Part shown: one piece after another, positions 19,366-29,610 of the stretch
Layout of the letters: each line of letters opens with the position of its first letter
Position numbering within the stretch: position 1 is the stretch's first letter
Origin: Prasinococcaceae sp. CCMP 1430
Taxonomy: Eukaryota > Prasinodermophyta > Palmophyllophyceae > Prasinococcales > Prasinococcaceae
Direction: 5' to 3'
DNA length: 35,865 bases
Assembly (NCBI GenBank): GCA_013416795.1
Contig: RQSC01000525.1
Coordinates: 35,814-71,678, forward strand
Made by a program: the position numbers and the translations under genes
The notes under the pieces: model-generated
The model's database searches: none
The model's input: only the letters and a program-made list of their open reading frames with translations
Told to the model about the DNA's origin: nothing

Positions 19366-21240
19366 TCACACGAAGTACAGGCTGTGGCTCTGCGACCGTG
19401 CGTCGCTCAGCGCGTCCCTCGCGGTGAGCGCGTCGAGCTGCGAGCTGATGTCGTCGCCAGCTTCGGCCCCCGCGCGCCCCGCCGCTGCCGGAAAGCGAAC
19501 GTCCTCGTCGTCCGCGTCCTCCACCTCCTCCTCTTCCTCCTCCTCGTCGTCTGCGTCTGGCCACGCTGGGAACGGGTCCTCTGGATCCAGGCCGTTCAAT
19601 CCGAGCTTCCACGCGTGCTCAGCATCCCCGTCGGGCGCATCGCCCGCCGCGTCAGCGCCCGCCTCCTCACGAGTGACCAGACACGCGTCGAGCGCCCTCT
19701 CGATGGCCGCTTGGTCGAGGCTCTGCCCGATGAAAACGATCTCTTGCCTCCTGTCCTTCAGCACCGGCCCCTCAAAGTCCTTCATGATCATGTCGCGCTC
19801 TGGGGTGCCCTCAGGCGGCCAAAACTCCGAAGGCAAGGTCGACATCCAGCCGCCGCCGCAATTGAACTGCCCAACCGCACCCGCCTGGCTCCAGTCGCCC
19901 AGCTGCTTGTCGCGGCCCGCCAGCCAGACGAACCCCTTGCTGCGGAGGATGTTGCCGAAGGACTCACGCATGCGCGCGGTCCTGGCCTTTGCCTCGCTCT
20001 CGCGCTCGGCCGCCTCGGCCGCCCTCTGCGACTTGGAGGCGTCGCTCGAGCCCTCCTCCTTGCCCGTCATCCCAATCACCAAATCATCGTCACTGTCTTC
20101 GTCATCGTCATCTATCTCCTCGATGTGCCAGCTCGTGTCCACCTCGACCGGCTCCTCGGGCAGCCGGACGACGAAGTGCTTGTCCAAAAACGCCTTGAGC
20201 CGCGAGGGGTGGAACGGCGTGCGCGCCCTGTACACGAAGCTGCTGATTCCGTACTCCTCCGTCTCGGACACGTGCGGCGCCTTCTCGCCCTCGCCGTTCA
20301 TCGTCTTGAGCCAGCCCGCTGACTGCGTGGCCTTGGCGAGATCGAAGAGCCCGGTGCGCAGCACACCCGAGAGCGGCACGTCGCCGTGCTTCGCACGCAT
20401 GACCTTGGCGTCCGGGTTGAGCGCCCGCACGGCGCGCTCCACTGCGGCGGCCCTCGTCTCGCCGACGAGGTCGCACTTGGTGATGACGATCACGTCGGCG
20501 AACTCGATTTGGCTCATCAGCAGCGGCCCCACGTTGCGGTCGTCGCCCTCGTCCGCGCTCCCGCTGAAGCGGTCTTGGAGCTCGGCAGCCGTGGCCATGT
20601 CTGCGTCAAAGCCCGCCGCGTCGACCAGCGTGACGCACGTGTCGAGCCGCGCCAGCTCGTTGAGCGAGCTCTTCCCACGCAGCGCCTGCTTGATGGGGCC
20701 AAATTCTTGCACCCAGTCGGCGGTAGGGTGCTCGCCGCCATCCTCGATCTGCGTCGCGAAGGTCTCGGCCACCTCGATGGGGTCGCTCACGCCGGTGGAC
20801 TCGATGACGATGGCATCGAACTCGTTGTCCGCCGTGAGGTCCGCGAGGGACTTCACCAGGTCCTCGCGCAGCGTGCAGCAGATGCAGCCGTTGTGCAGCT
20901 CGACGAGCTTCTCCTCGCGCTGCAGCACCTTGGTGTTGCGCACCAGGCCGGCGTCGATGTTCACCTCCGCCATGTCGTTCACCAAGACCGCGACCTTGAG
21001 CGGTCGCTCGCCCGACTTCTCCGCGTGCGTCTGCTCCAGTATGTTCTTCAACAGCGTGGTCTTGCCGGCGCCGAGGAAGCCGGAGAGCATCGTCACCGGC
21101 ACCGCCTGCGACGCCGCGTCCGCGCGCGCGCCCGCCTCGCTATCGCCGCCGTGCCCGCCATGGCGGTGGCGATGGTGGCCTTCCGCCGCGTACGCCTCCA
21201 AGTCGCTCTCGCGCACGCCCATGGCCGCCCCGCAGCCCAC
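19366..21240 (-). CDS. COG0523 G3E-family GTPase (CobW-like metallochaperone)
   Basis: A single uninterrupted frame of 624 residues starts MGCGAAMGVRES. A His-rich stretch HHRHRHGGHGG (about 22-32) precedes the P-loop GFLGAGKTTLL (about 53-63). The metal-binding CxCC motif is in NGCICCTLRED, the switch/Walker B region in IVIESTGVSDP, and the guanine-specificity motif in ITKCDL. The CobW C-terminal domain follows with YGISSFVYRARTPFHPSRL and ends near QEIVFIGQSLD. An acidic Asp/Glu insert separates parts of that domain, and a second acidic run lies near the C-terminus. These GTPases deliver metals, notably zinc or cobalt, to client enzymes. The His-rich stretch and CxCC suggest zinc, but the client is unknown. 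All family motifs are present. Confidence 0.92.
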   Translation of the reverse strand: MGCGAAMGVRESDLEAYAAEGHHRHRHGGHGGDSEAGARADAASQAVPVTMLSGFLGAGKTTLLKNILEQTHAEKSGERPLKVAVLVNDMAEVNIDAGLVRNTKVLQREEKLVELHNGCICCTLREDLVKSLADLTADNEFDAIVIESTGVSDPIEVAETFATQIEDGGEHPTADWVQEFGPIKQALRGKSSLNELARLDTCVTLVDAAGFDADMATAAELQDRFSGSADEGDDRNVGPLLMSQIEFADVIVITKCDLVGETRAAAVERAVRALNPDAKVMRAKHGDVPLSGVLRTGLFDLAKATQSAGWLKTMNGEGEKAPHVSETEEYGISSFVYRARTPFHPSRLKAFLDKHFVVRLPEEPVEVDTSWHIEEIDDDDEDSDDDLVIGMTGKEEGSSDASKSQRAAEAAERESEAKARTARMRESFGNILRSKGFVWLAGRDKQLGDWSQAGAVGQFNCGGGWMSTLPSEFWPPEGTPERDMIMKDFEGPVLKDRRQEIVFIGQSLDQAAIERALDACLVTREEAGADAAGDAPDGDAEHAWKLGLNGLDPEDPFPAWPDADDEEEEEEEVEDADDEDVRFPAAAGRAGAEAGDDISSQLDALTARDALSDARSQSHSLYFV

Positions 21241-21685
21241 GCGACCTCCGCGGTGGGCGGCGCTCCCCGCGCGCTCGCCGCGCGCCGTCTACGCAGCGCT
21301 CGCGCGCGCCGAAAACGGAGGGCTCGCGGGAAGCGGGCGAAGGAGAGAGGGAGGCGATGAGAGGGGGGCGGAGGGAGAGAGGGAGGGAGCGGGGGAGGGG
21401 GGGGGGGGGAAGGGCGAGCGCGGCGCGCCGGCCGCCGCAGCCGCAGCGGCCGTGTTTCATCTTTCTGGTGTTGCGTCTTCTTGAAATGGAAATGTCATTT
21501 CTGAATGAAATGTAAATTGATGTACAAATCAACGGAAGTACCATCGAATATTACAGTTTCCTTTGTAAATGATGATTTGGGGTTTGGGGTTTCGGTTTCG
21601 GTTTAAGGGTTTATTAAGTAGGGTTTATTATTCTGGCTCCGCTCGTCTGGTACAGTACGTGTCACGCGCGCCGCAGCGAGGAGGC
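21241..21685. other. Intergenic with AT-rich island and telomere-like G-rich tract
   Basis: This lies between the end of PRMT7 and the start of the G3E GTPase gene. A G/A-rich tract is at 21340-21415. AT-rich DNA is at 21475-21570, then a run of TTTGGGG, TTTCGG, TTTAAGGG and AGGGTTT words at 21575-21633. No gene is visible. Confidence 0.5.
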
Positions 21686-23603
21686 TCAGGCCGCCGCGCT
21701 CGCCACCGAGAAGGCGACGCTGCCGTCGGCGCGGCTGAGCTCGGCGGAGACGCGCAGCGCCTCGGCGCCGCTGGCGGTCTCGTGCAGCACGATGGCGGCG
21801 TGCCGCTCGAAGGCGCGCAGCGCGGCCCGCGCGCGATCGGCGGCGGCCTCGTCGATGCCTCCCTGTGCGAGCACGGAGTCGCCCGCGTCGTCCCACTCCA
21901 CCCAGAGCGCGATGCAGTCCGCGGGCGCGGACGGTTGAAGGACGGCCTCCCCGGCGAGCGGCGGCGCCAGCACGTCCCACCAGCCGTCGCTCCCTCCGGC
22001 GACGTCGTCGTGGACACCCGTAGAGTGCTCCACGTCGGGGTCGAGCGTGAGCACCGTTCGAGGCGCGCCGGCGAGCTCGCACGAGGGGAGCTGCCAGAGC
22101 GCGACCGGGAGCGGCGCGGACGTGGCACCATCCGTCGCCGCGCCAATGACCTCGTTAGCAGAGCTGAGGTCGGGCCCGCCGCGCAGCGGACCCTCGCGGT
22201 CGATGCCCGGGGCGCCCGCCGCCTCCATGGGAGCGCGGCTGCGCTTGAGCGCGGGGGCGCGCACGGGCGCTGCCACCACTCGGGCGCGGCTCCACGCCCG
22301 CGATGGCGCCTGCCCCTGGCCCTGCCCATCCCCACCCGCATCCTCGACGCGCGCATGCGCGCCACCGTCGCTCTGCTGAGCACCGCTGCGCAGCGCGACG
22401 GTGGCCTCGTACCACCAACGCAGCGCGTGCCGCCACGGCGCGCCGCCCGCGGCGTCCCCGAAAGTCGGTCCGCGACGTAGCGCGCCGTCTCCAGCCGCTC
22501 CGCCGGCGGCACGCGCCAATCTGTCGTGCATGGCGTCGAGCGACAGCCGCGCCGGCTCGCCAGCCTCGCAAGCGAACCCCTCCGCGCTGAGCTCGCTCAG
22601 TCGCTTGGCGTCCGGGGCGTCTGCTGCCGCAGCCGCGAAGTGCAGCACGATCTCGCCGTGCGCGGCGAAGACGGTGAGCGTCTCGCCGCTTGGCATCAAG
22701 AGTCCCCCGCCTGTGTCGCCGCCGTCAAAGAGGAAGACTTCCTGTTTCCAGTGGTCGACGTAGCTCGCCTCCCAGCCCGCTTGGTCGCCGCCCTCGTCCG
22801 GCGGGTGCATCGAGTACGTCACCTGCTCGTCGCCTAGGAAGTCGAGCTCGAACCAGACGACGAGTGCGTCGACCCGCCCGCCGCGCTCGAGGACGAAGTC
22901 CACGGCGTTCGGGGCATCATGCACGAGCACGCCATCAGCAGCCCTGCCGGCGCCGCCATCGGCAGCGCGCTTGCCGTCGCACGCCGCGCCTGCGTCGGCG
23001 ACGTCGGCGGCCTCGAAGTCGAACCGCAGCAGCGGGCGCGGTGCGGCGAGCGCTGTCGCGCCTCCGGGCAGCCGCTGCCGCGCCGCCGCCCAGTGCAGCG
23101 CGACCACCTCCGCCGCGGCTGCCGATGATGCGGCCACCGGTGCGCCCCCAGCCTCGACGGACGGCGCGCACGGCGCCGCCACGCGCCGTAGCGCAGCGCA
23201 CTCGACCGGCATCCCCCACACCGTCGCCACCGCGGGCACCACGACTGCGTCCGGCGCCAGCAGGCGCTCGCGCGCGTCGCGCAGGCTCGGAATGACGCCC
23301 TCGCCCAGCAGGCCCGAGTCCAATATCTCCGACACGAGCAGATCGTAGCGGTCGGCCGCCGTCGCTGCCTCGGTGGACGCCGCGCCACCTCCAGCTGCGG
23401 CGCGCGGCCGCAGCGGCAGCTCGTCCGAGCGGATCGCGTGCAGCGACACGGGATCGCCCAGCAGGCCGTTGCGCCGCAGCACGCCCTCAGCGGCGGCGGC
23501 CATGGGCGGGTGCAGCTCACACGCGTCGATGCCAGCGAGCGGCGTGCCGGCGGCGCGCGCCGCAAGCGCCGCGAGGCTCGCGAGCAGGCCCGTGCCCGTG
23601 CCG
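21686..23603 (-). CDS. PRMT7: Protein arginine N-methyltransferase 7 (PRMT7-like), 5' end in assembly gap
   Basis: The frame runs from the gap edge at 23603 to the stop at 21686, about 638 residues. It begins inside SAM-binding motif I (GTGTGLLASLAA), followed by the acidic post-I strand IDACELHPPMA. The double-E loop reads SEILDSGLLGEG and continues VIPSLRDARERLL, wording specific to the PRMT7 family. A beta-barrel and a diverged second half follow (VWFELDFLGDEQVTYSMHPP, YVDHWKQEVFLF). PRMT7 makes monomethylarginine on histones and RNA-binding proteins. The roughly 70 residues before motif I must lie in the 258-N gap or beyond it. Ala-rich inserts make it longer than usual in places. Family call is confident; the symbol reflects homology only. 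Confidence 0.88.
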
Positions 23604-23861
23604 NNNNNNNNNNNNNNNNNNNNNNNNNNNNNNNNNNNNNNNNNNNNNNNNNNNNNNNNNNNNNNNNNNNNNNNNNNNNNNNNNNNNNNNNNNNNNNNNN
23701 NNNNNNNNNNNNNNNNNNNNNNNNNNNNNNNNNNNNNNNNNNNNNNNNNNNNNNNNNNNNNNNNNNNNNNNNNNNNNNNNNNNNNNNNNNNNNNNNNNNN
23801 NNNNNNNNNNNNNNNNNNNNNNNNNNNNNNNNNNNNNNNNNNNNNNNNNNNNNNNNNNNNN
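23604..23861. other. 258-base run of N (sized assembly gap)
   Basis: The gap removes the start of PRMT7. The 111 bases between it and the Sec7 stop are GC-rich. They include a CAG|GTAACA donor-like site on the minus strand, which could end a short first exon of PRMT7, but nothing confirms it. Confidence 0.95.
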
Positions 23862-23972
23862 GCCCGCGCGCAGAGTGGCAGCAGGCGCGTATGCGCGCGC
23901 GCGCGCCGGCGCACGCGAGAAATTGTGTTACCTGCGGCGGCGGCGGCGCGGCGGCGCTCCGGCGCCGCCACG

Positions 23973-26900
23973 CTACTCAGCGGCGGGGACGCCGCCCGCC
24001 TCGAAGACGAGCTCCTCGCCCACCTTTGAAAAGAACGCCGCGAGCGCGGCGCGCACGTCGGCGTCGGCGTGCTCGCTGCGGACGAGCGCGCAGGCGCGCG
24101 CAAACACCGCCGGGAGCGCCACGCGCTTGAAGTCGGCCGCGGGGAGGCCAGCCAGCGTGCTGAGCGCGCTCGACACGAGCGGCGAGCGGGCCATCAGCTG
24201 CATGCGGGCGGCACCGTCGAGCATGGCGCCGTCGTCAGGCGAGCCAGGGACGGCCGCGAGGTAGCCGTCCATGACTCCGGCGCACAAAGGTACCAGCGCG
24301 TCGGGCTCGTCCACCAGCGCGCGCAACAGGGTGGCGTTAGCCTCCATCTCCAGGCCGAGGTCGCCAGAGGCGGCGCCGCGCTCGACAGCGGCGGCGAGCG
24401 CCTCGCGCAAAACCTCACGCGCGTCGGCCGTGCGCGCCAGATCGTGCAGCGTCCCCGCAGCGCCCACCAGCAGCACGCCCGAGGCGGAGCTCGCGTCGTG
24501 GCCCGCATCGCTCGAAGCGAGCCACGCGTTCGTCAGCGCACGAACCACCGAGCGCCACTCCTCATCGCCGAGCTTGTCACCGGCACCCTCAGCGAGCGTG
24601 ACGAAACCCTCAACGCCGAGTTTGGTGCACGCGGTGCTGGCGCGCTGGCGTCCGCTCACGAAGTCCACCAGCAGATCGAGCACGCGCGGCAGCAGCTGCT
24701 CGGCGCACACGTCGTAGAACCGCACGAAAAGGTCCACGAGCAACGGCAGGCAGTCCAGCGCGCGCTCGCCGCCGCCGCCCCGCTCCTCGTCGAAAATCGG
24801 AAAGACCACCGAAGAGAACACGCGCTCCCAGAATGCCGGAGTGAACATGTGCCCATGGAAGCGCAGCGTATCGAAGAGCACTTCGCGCGCGCCGCGCCGC
24901 ACGTCCGGGCGCTCGTCCTGCACGAGCTCGCCCAGCCCCGCGAGCAACGGGAACCAAAAGTGCGAGTGGCTCTCCGCGAGCTCCTCTTGCTGCTGCTGCT
25001 GCTGCTGCTGCTGCCGCTGCGCCTCCTGCTCCTGCTGCTGCCCGCCGGCCTCGGCGCTTGCCGCCGCACCGCCGCCACCGTCTGCGCCGCCCACGTCGCC
25101 GCCACCGGCGGCCTCGTGCGCGCCGGGCAGGCCCTCCGCGAGCTTCAGGGCACAGAAGCGCAGGAATGCGATGGCGTTGAGGCTCACCTCGGTCGTGAGC
25201 GGCGAGTTGGTGAACGCGATGAGACAGTTGACGCAATCCGTGAACGTGGTGGCCTCCGTCTCGGTGATGTACCCGAAGCTCTCGCGCACGATTCGCTCGA
25301 TCGTCTCGAAGGCCAACTTGACGATCGCACGATTCTCGTCGGTCGCCGCCGTGGTGAACACCATGAACATGCTCTTCCAGCCCGAGCTCACGTTGTCCAC
25401 GCGCGCCTGGATCATCTGGCTGAGGCAACGGATGATGAGCTCCCGTATCTCTGGACTGCGCGACCGCCGCATGATGATCACGAAGGGCTTCAGGAAGTTG
25501 TCCTGGAAGGAGAACATTGCCATCTCGTCCTTCTCCAGGAACTTCATGCTCAGCTGGCGCAGCGAGTCGATCGCGTACATGGCCACCTGCAGGTTCTCGT
25601 GGCAGCCGACCGACACAAAGTACTCCGCCAGCACGCCCCATATGCGGCTCCACACCAGCCTGATGCGCGTGCCGATGTTGAAATACGAAATCTCCACCAC
25701 CTTTTGCAGGCTGAAGATGCGAGGCCGCGAGGTGTTGCGGAGCTCCTCGAGGGAGACCTTGCAGAGGGCATCCACGAAGTCCACCACGGCATCGCCGTCG
25801 AGCCGCGCGCTGCCGACGAAAACCCTGTCGAGGGAGTCAGCCTCGAGCCCCGCCAGGACACCGCGCAGGCGCGCCGCCCCAGCAGCATCCTCTATCGAGC
25901 TCAGCTCGCCGTCGCGCATGGCCGAGCGAGCCCCGCTGCGCAGGCCGCCGAAGCGAGCGCCGCTCTTGCCCGGCGGCACCGCGCCGCCCTTAGCCGTGCC
26001 GAAGAGGCTCGCGTCTGTCATGGCGCCGTCCGCCACCATGAGCAAGTGTGCAAGCCTGCTCACGCACTTCAGCACCTGCGCCCACGTGCTGCCCAAGTAG
26101 TCTCCGTCCTGCTCGACGATCTCAAGCATGGTGCGAATAGCGTTCACGTTGTGCACATTCATGTGCGAAGGCTCGTGCAGGTAGGTGAACTTGGCGAGCG
26201 CGGTGATGAAGGCATCCCGCACGGTCTCCATCCCCAGCACAGCGGCCATGCGCACCGCCGCGCGCGTGCACTGCAGGAGAAGCTGTGGATCGTAGCTCGC
26301 CGCTCCTGACGCACTGCCGTCGGATGCACCCTCGAAGCCCAAGGACAGCGCCGCGAGCAGGGGTGGCCACACCGCCTCGAGCATGGGGCGAGCGACAGAG
26401 GGGTCGTGGCAACTCACGAACTCGTTCTCCGAGTTGCTCTGCGCATCCTCCAGGCGCTCCTGGATGTTGCGTATGGCGTTCTCGTCCAGTCCCGCACCGC
26501 CGACGGTGTGCCGTCGCGTGCCGACCAGCCCCATGAGCATGTCGTTGAAGCTGCTGAGCGCGCTGACATTGGCGCCCTTGGCATTGTCCGCATCGGCGGT
26601 TGCCTGCGCGTCGCCGGGGTTGGCGTCCTTGAGCTTGATCTCGTTGGTGGTGATTCGGTCGTATATCTCGCCCAAGAACTCGGGAGTCAGCTCGCCCTCC
26701 TCGCCGACACCCCGATTGTTCTTGAGGAAGCCCTCCTTAGTCATCTTGTTCTTCACCTGCGGGTTGTGCGCGTCGGTGTTGAGCATGATGACGCTGTACG
26801 CCAGCACGTACGCCGTGTCTGCGCTCCGAAAGCGCCCGGGAGTCTGTAGGCAAAAGCGCTCTGCGAACTTCTCCATGAGCCTGTCGATCTTCTGCGCCTC

Positions 26901-29444
26901 GCCCGGGAGACGAAAGTCCAACAGGAAGTGGCGAATCGCGTCGTCGAATACCATGCCGGTGAAATCAAGCGCGTCGACGTACGCATGCATCACTTTGAGG
27001 CTATCCTCGGCATTCTCACCCAGGTAGTCGCCGATCATGGTCTTGTCCAGGCCCGCAGCGACACCCGACTTGAGGAAGGCCGCGATCTCCGCTGGGCTGC
27101 TGCCAATCTTGCCGCGCTCGATCATAAAAGCGATGCCTTTCTTGGGCTTCTTGTTGAAGAGTGTCACGCCCTCCTGGAACTCGAGCTTGTCACGCTTCTG
27201 TTGCTCGATGGAGCTCTGCGCGGAGGTGGCGTCTGGCGGCGACGCTGGCCCCTCCACGTGACCGTTTCGTCCGACGTCCCCACCCCCCTGCGCGCTCGCG
27301 CCTTCCCCAGACTCACCGCCGGCAGCGCCAGTGTCGGTCTCGGCCACTGGCGCGCTATCAGGGCGTTGCGCGTGTGACTCCTCCGAGTCGGAGTCCTCGG
27401 TGCCTCCCTCGGCATCCGCTGGTACTGCGTCGCCGCCAGGTGCCCTGCCACCTGCATCAACCCAGTTGCAAAGCTCGGACAGAACGTCGCGCAGCGCGGT
27501 AGCGGCGCTCGCCTTCAACATGGCCTCCTGCTGCGCGGTCAGACCGCCCTGCGCGCCACCCGGGCCGCTGCCCTGCACGAGCCTGATGAGAGCCGCCACG
27601 AACCGCTCGAAAAGGTTCGATCCCTCCCGATCGCAGTCGTAGTTGACGAAGAGGTCCACGAGCATCTGCGGATCGCGAGCGAGCACGCCGGCGCCGTTGA
27701 GAACCACGGAGCGCAGCGCGAACGAGGGCGGCGCAGCGCCGGTCTGCCCATCGAGCACGCGCAGCATGATCATTGGGAAGAAAACGCCCACCTCCGCCTT
27801 GAGCCTGTCGCGAAACCTCGCGCACAGCGTGAGGAAGATCGAGCACGTAAGCTGGAAGACACCCAGCACGGGGCTCGAGCAGTTTTTGAGCAAGCTCAGG
27901 CAGAGGTACTGCCGGATGGCGCCCACGAAGCGGTCGGAGGTACAGAACGTCGGCCCCGCATTCTCGAGCAGCAGCTTGAGCAGCGCAAGCGACAGGGTCT
28001 TCCCGCGGATGGATGCCGCGTCGGGCTTGTCAGGCAACGCCTTCATGGACAGCTTGCAGAGCGCACGGAAGACAAGGTAGGCGTCGCGCGCGAGGAGCGG
28101 CATCGCCTCCAATCGCGCGCGGGGCGCCTCTGTGCTGCCACCGACGGCATCGCTTGCGCCGCCATTCCCCTCGCCGACCTCGTCTGCAGCCTGCGGCTGC
28201 TCGTCTCGCCGACCCAGGTTCAGCACGGCGTCGCCGCGGTCGGCGTCCTCATCGCCCGCCGCCGCCGGCGCAGGCGGCGGCGACGGTCGGAACGAGAAAC
28301 GGCGGGGCTTCTGCGGTGCAGGGGTGGCCACTTCCGCAGCGCTCGGAAACGCCGCCTCCGCCTCCCCATCTGCGAGCTCGGTGTCGGCGCTAATGGAAGG
28401 CCGCCGCAGCGTGAGACCCTCGAATGAGGCCGCGACGTCGCCGAGGAATGCAGAGACGCTGTCGGCGACGGAGGGCGCGGCCTCGATCGGGCCCAGCTCC
28501 AGCGCAGCGGCGTCCACGCTGGTGAGCGGCAGCGTGCCCGAGTCCGCCTCCATGCGCGCGAAGACCATGTTGAGCATCTGGCTGAGCGAAGCCTTGGCCG
28601 TCTGCTGGTTCACCTCGCTCTTCGAATTCAGGTAGATGTGGTAGCACGTGCGCACCGAGCGCAGCAGCCAGTCGCCGTGCACGTGCAGCGTGGTGCTCGT
28701 CACGGCGGTCAGCAGGCAGCGCATCACGGGCAGCTCGCACTGCTCCTCTCCCGCGTCGTACGACGCGCACACGGCCTCGATGGCCTGCGCGCCCGCAGAT
28801 GTTGCACGCGACACGTCGCCGGCGAGCTCGCCGCGGGCGATCAGGGCGGAGAACGCCGCCACGCAGGCCTCGCGCACGCGCCAGGGGGACGCGCCATGCT
28901 CGGTGGGCGCGCACGCCCAACATAGCGTGGCGATCGCAGCGTTGCGCGCCTCGTCGAGCTGCGCGGCCGCGTCTGGGCCGGCGCCGGCGCCCCCCTCCGC
29001 GCCGTCGTCGCCAGCTCCTTGCGCGGCGTCAGGCGCAGGCTCCGGCGCGGGCTCGGCTGCCGCGTCCGGCGCCTCGGCGGCCGCATCACCGCCCCCTGCG
29101 GCCCCGTCCGCATCAGAGGCCTCGACGGAGCCACGATCGGGGCCGTCCTGCGCCGCGGGCGCTCCCGGCGCGTCGTCCGCTCCGTCGCCCCCTCTGCTGC
29201 GGTCGCCCCGGCCCTCGGCCGCGTCGTCGCCGTTCGACGTCTCCGTGCGGGGCGCGGGCTCGCTCGCCGCCGCGGCATCGCCGCCCGCGGCCCCCGCGGT
29301 CAGCTTCCCCTGTTTGGCNAGGCCCCTGTGCCGGTCCAAACCATAAAAGCAGCCAGAAAGACGCCAGCTAGAGAAATGAACAAAGGCGGGGCCAAGGCAA
29401 AGAAGGAGTGGCGCGCCCTGTCCGCGACGCCCCCAGGCAGACAC
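23973..29444 (-). CDS. BIG-type Sec7-domain ARF guanine-nucleotide exchange factor
   Basis: One frame of about 1,800 residues ends at TAG 23973. Domains in order: an Ala/Glu-rich, probably disordered N-terminus; a DCB dimerisation region (about 160-320) with MRCLLTAVTSTTLHVHG and VRTCYHIYLNSKSEVNQQTAK; a HUS region (about 445-620) with DAYLVFRALCKLSMK; and a Sec7 domain (about 750-940) with FRLPGEAQKIDRLMEKFAERF, including the catalytic glutamate, and AYSVIMLNTDAHN. HDS-type helical repeats fill the rest. A polyglutamine run is near residue 1480. BIG-type GEFs load ARF GTPases with GTP at the trans-Golgi or recycling endosome. The N at 29319 falls near the start, and the residues upstream of it do not look BIG-like, so the true start may be lost or in an upstream exon. 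There are no introns in the rest. Confidence 0.93.
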   Translation of the reverse strand: MSAWGRRGQGAPLLLCLGPAFVHFSSWRLSGCFYGLDRHRGXAKQGKLTAGAAGGDAAAASEPAPRTETSNGDDAAEGRGDRSRGGDGADDAPGAPAAQDGPDRGSVEASDADGAAGGGDAAAEAPDAAAEPAPEPAPDAAQGAGDDGAEGGAGAGPDAAAQLDEARNAAIATLCWACAPTEHGASPWRVREACVAAFSALIARGELAGDVSRATSAGAQAIEAVCASYDAGEEQCELPVMRCLLTAVTSTTLHVHGDWLLRSVRTCYHIYLNSKSEVNQQTAKASLSQMLNMVFARMEADSGTLPLTSVDAAALELGPIEAAPSVADSVSAFLGDVAASFEGLTLRRPSISADTELADGEAEAAFPSAAEVATPAPQKPRRFSFRPSPPPAPAAAGDEDADRGDAVLNLGRRDEQPQAADEVGEGNGGASDAVGGSTEAPRARLEAMPLLARDAYLVFRALCKLSMKALPDKPDAASIRGKTLSLALLKLLLENAGPTFCTSDRFVGAIRQYLCLSLLKNCSSPVLGVFQLTCSIFLTLCARFRDRLKAEVGVFFPMIMLRVLDGQTGAAPPSFALRSVVLNGAGVLARDPQMLVDLFVNYDCDREGSNLFERFVAALIRLVQGSGPGGAQGGLTAQQEAMLKASAATALRDVLSELCNWVDAGGRAPGGDAVPADAEGGTEDSDSEESHAQRPDSAPVAETDTGAAGGESGEGASAQGGGDVGRNGHVEGPASPPDATSAQSSIEQQKRDKLEFQEGVTLFNKKPKKGIAFMIERGKIGSSPAEIAAFLKSGVAAGLDKTMIGDYLGENAEDSLKVMHAYVDALDFTGMVFDDAIRHFLLDFRLPGEAQKIDRLMEKFAERFCLQTPGRFRSADTAYVLAYSVIMLNTDAHNPQVKNKMTKEGFLKNNRGVGEEGELTPEFLGEIYDRITTNEIKLKDANPGDAQATADADNAKGANVSALSSFNDMLMGLVGTRRHTVGGAGLDENAIRNIQERLEDAQSNSENEFVSCHDPSVARPMLEAVWPPLLAALSLGFEGASDGSASGAASYDPQLLLQCTRAAVRMAAVLGMETVRDAFITALAKFTYLHEPSHMNVHNVNAIRTMLEIVEQDGDYLGSTWAQVLKCVSRLAHLLMVADGAMTDASLFGTAKGGAVPPGKSGARFGGLRSGARSAMRDGELSSIEDAAGAARLRGVLAGLEADSLDRVFVGSARLDGDAVVDFVDALCKVSLEELRNTSRPRIFSLQKVVEISYFNIGTRIRLVWSRIWGVLAEYFVSVGCHENLQVAMYAIDSLRQLSMKFLEKDEMAMFSFQDNFLKPFVIIMRRSRSPEIRELIIRCLSQMIQARVDNVSSGWKSMFMVFTTAATDENRAIVKLAFETIERIVRESFGYITETEATTFTDCVNCLIAFTNSPLTTEVSLNAIAFLRFCALKLAEGLPGAHEAAGGGDVGGADGGGGAAASAEAGGQQQEQEAQRQQQQQQQQQEELAESHSHFWFPLLAGLGELVQDERPDVRRGAREVLFDTLRFHGHMFTPAFWERVFSSVVFPIFDEERGGGGERALDCLPLLVDLFVRFYDVCAEQLLPRVLDLLVDFVSGRQRASTACTKLGVEGFVTLAEGAGDKLGDEEWRSVVRALTNAWLASSDAGHDASSASGVLLVGAAGTLHDLARTADAREVLREALAAAVERGAASGDLGLEMEANATLLRALVDEPDALVPLCAGVMDGYLAAVPGSPDDGAMLDGAARMQLMARSPLVSSALSTLAGLPAADFKRVALPAVFARACALVRSEHADADVRAALAAFFSKVGEELVFEAGGVPAAE
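29319..29319. other. Single N near the Sec7 start
   Basis: The base sits at the boundary between the conserved, Ala/Glu-rich coding sequence and an upstream stretch of different composition. It may be an unsized join. Confidence 0.4.
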
Positions 29445-29590
29445 TTTGCATGTTCACCCACCCTCTGCACCTGCCCCTCACCCCTGGCGCTCAGCAGCAC
29501 CGGCTGTTGCCGCCCTCGCCACAAAAAAAATGTTTTTTTTAAATAAAAATGACATACTTCCCGTGGGTACTGATACCATCAAAAATAGAT

Positions 29591-29610
29591 TACATACTGT
29601 ACAGTATGTA
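29591..29610. repeat. 20-bp perfect palindrome in AT-rich island
   Basis: TACATACTGTACAGTATGTA is its own reverse complement. It lies between the Sec7 and tweety-like genes, followed by a T12 run. Confidence 0.9.

Noticed and set aside
23862-23972. First exon of PRMT7 upstream of the gap
   Set aside because: Only a donor-like CAG|GTAACA and Ala/Arg codons are seen; it would also overlap the Sec7 3' end.
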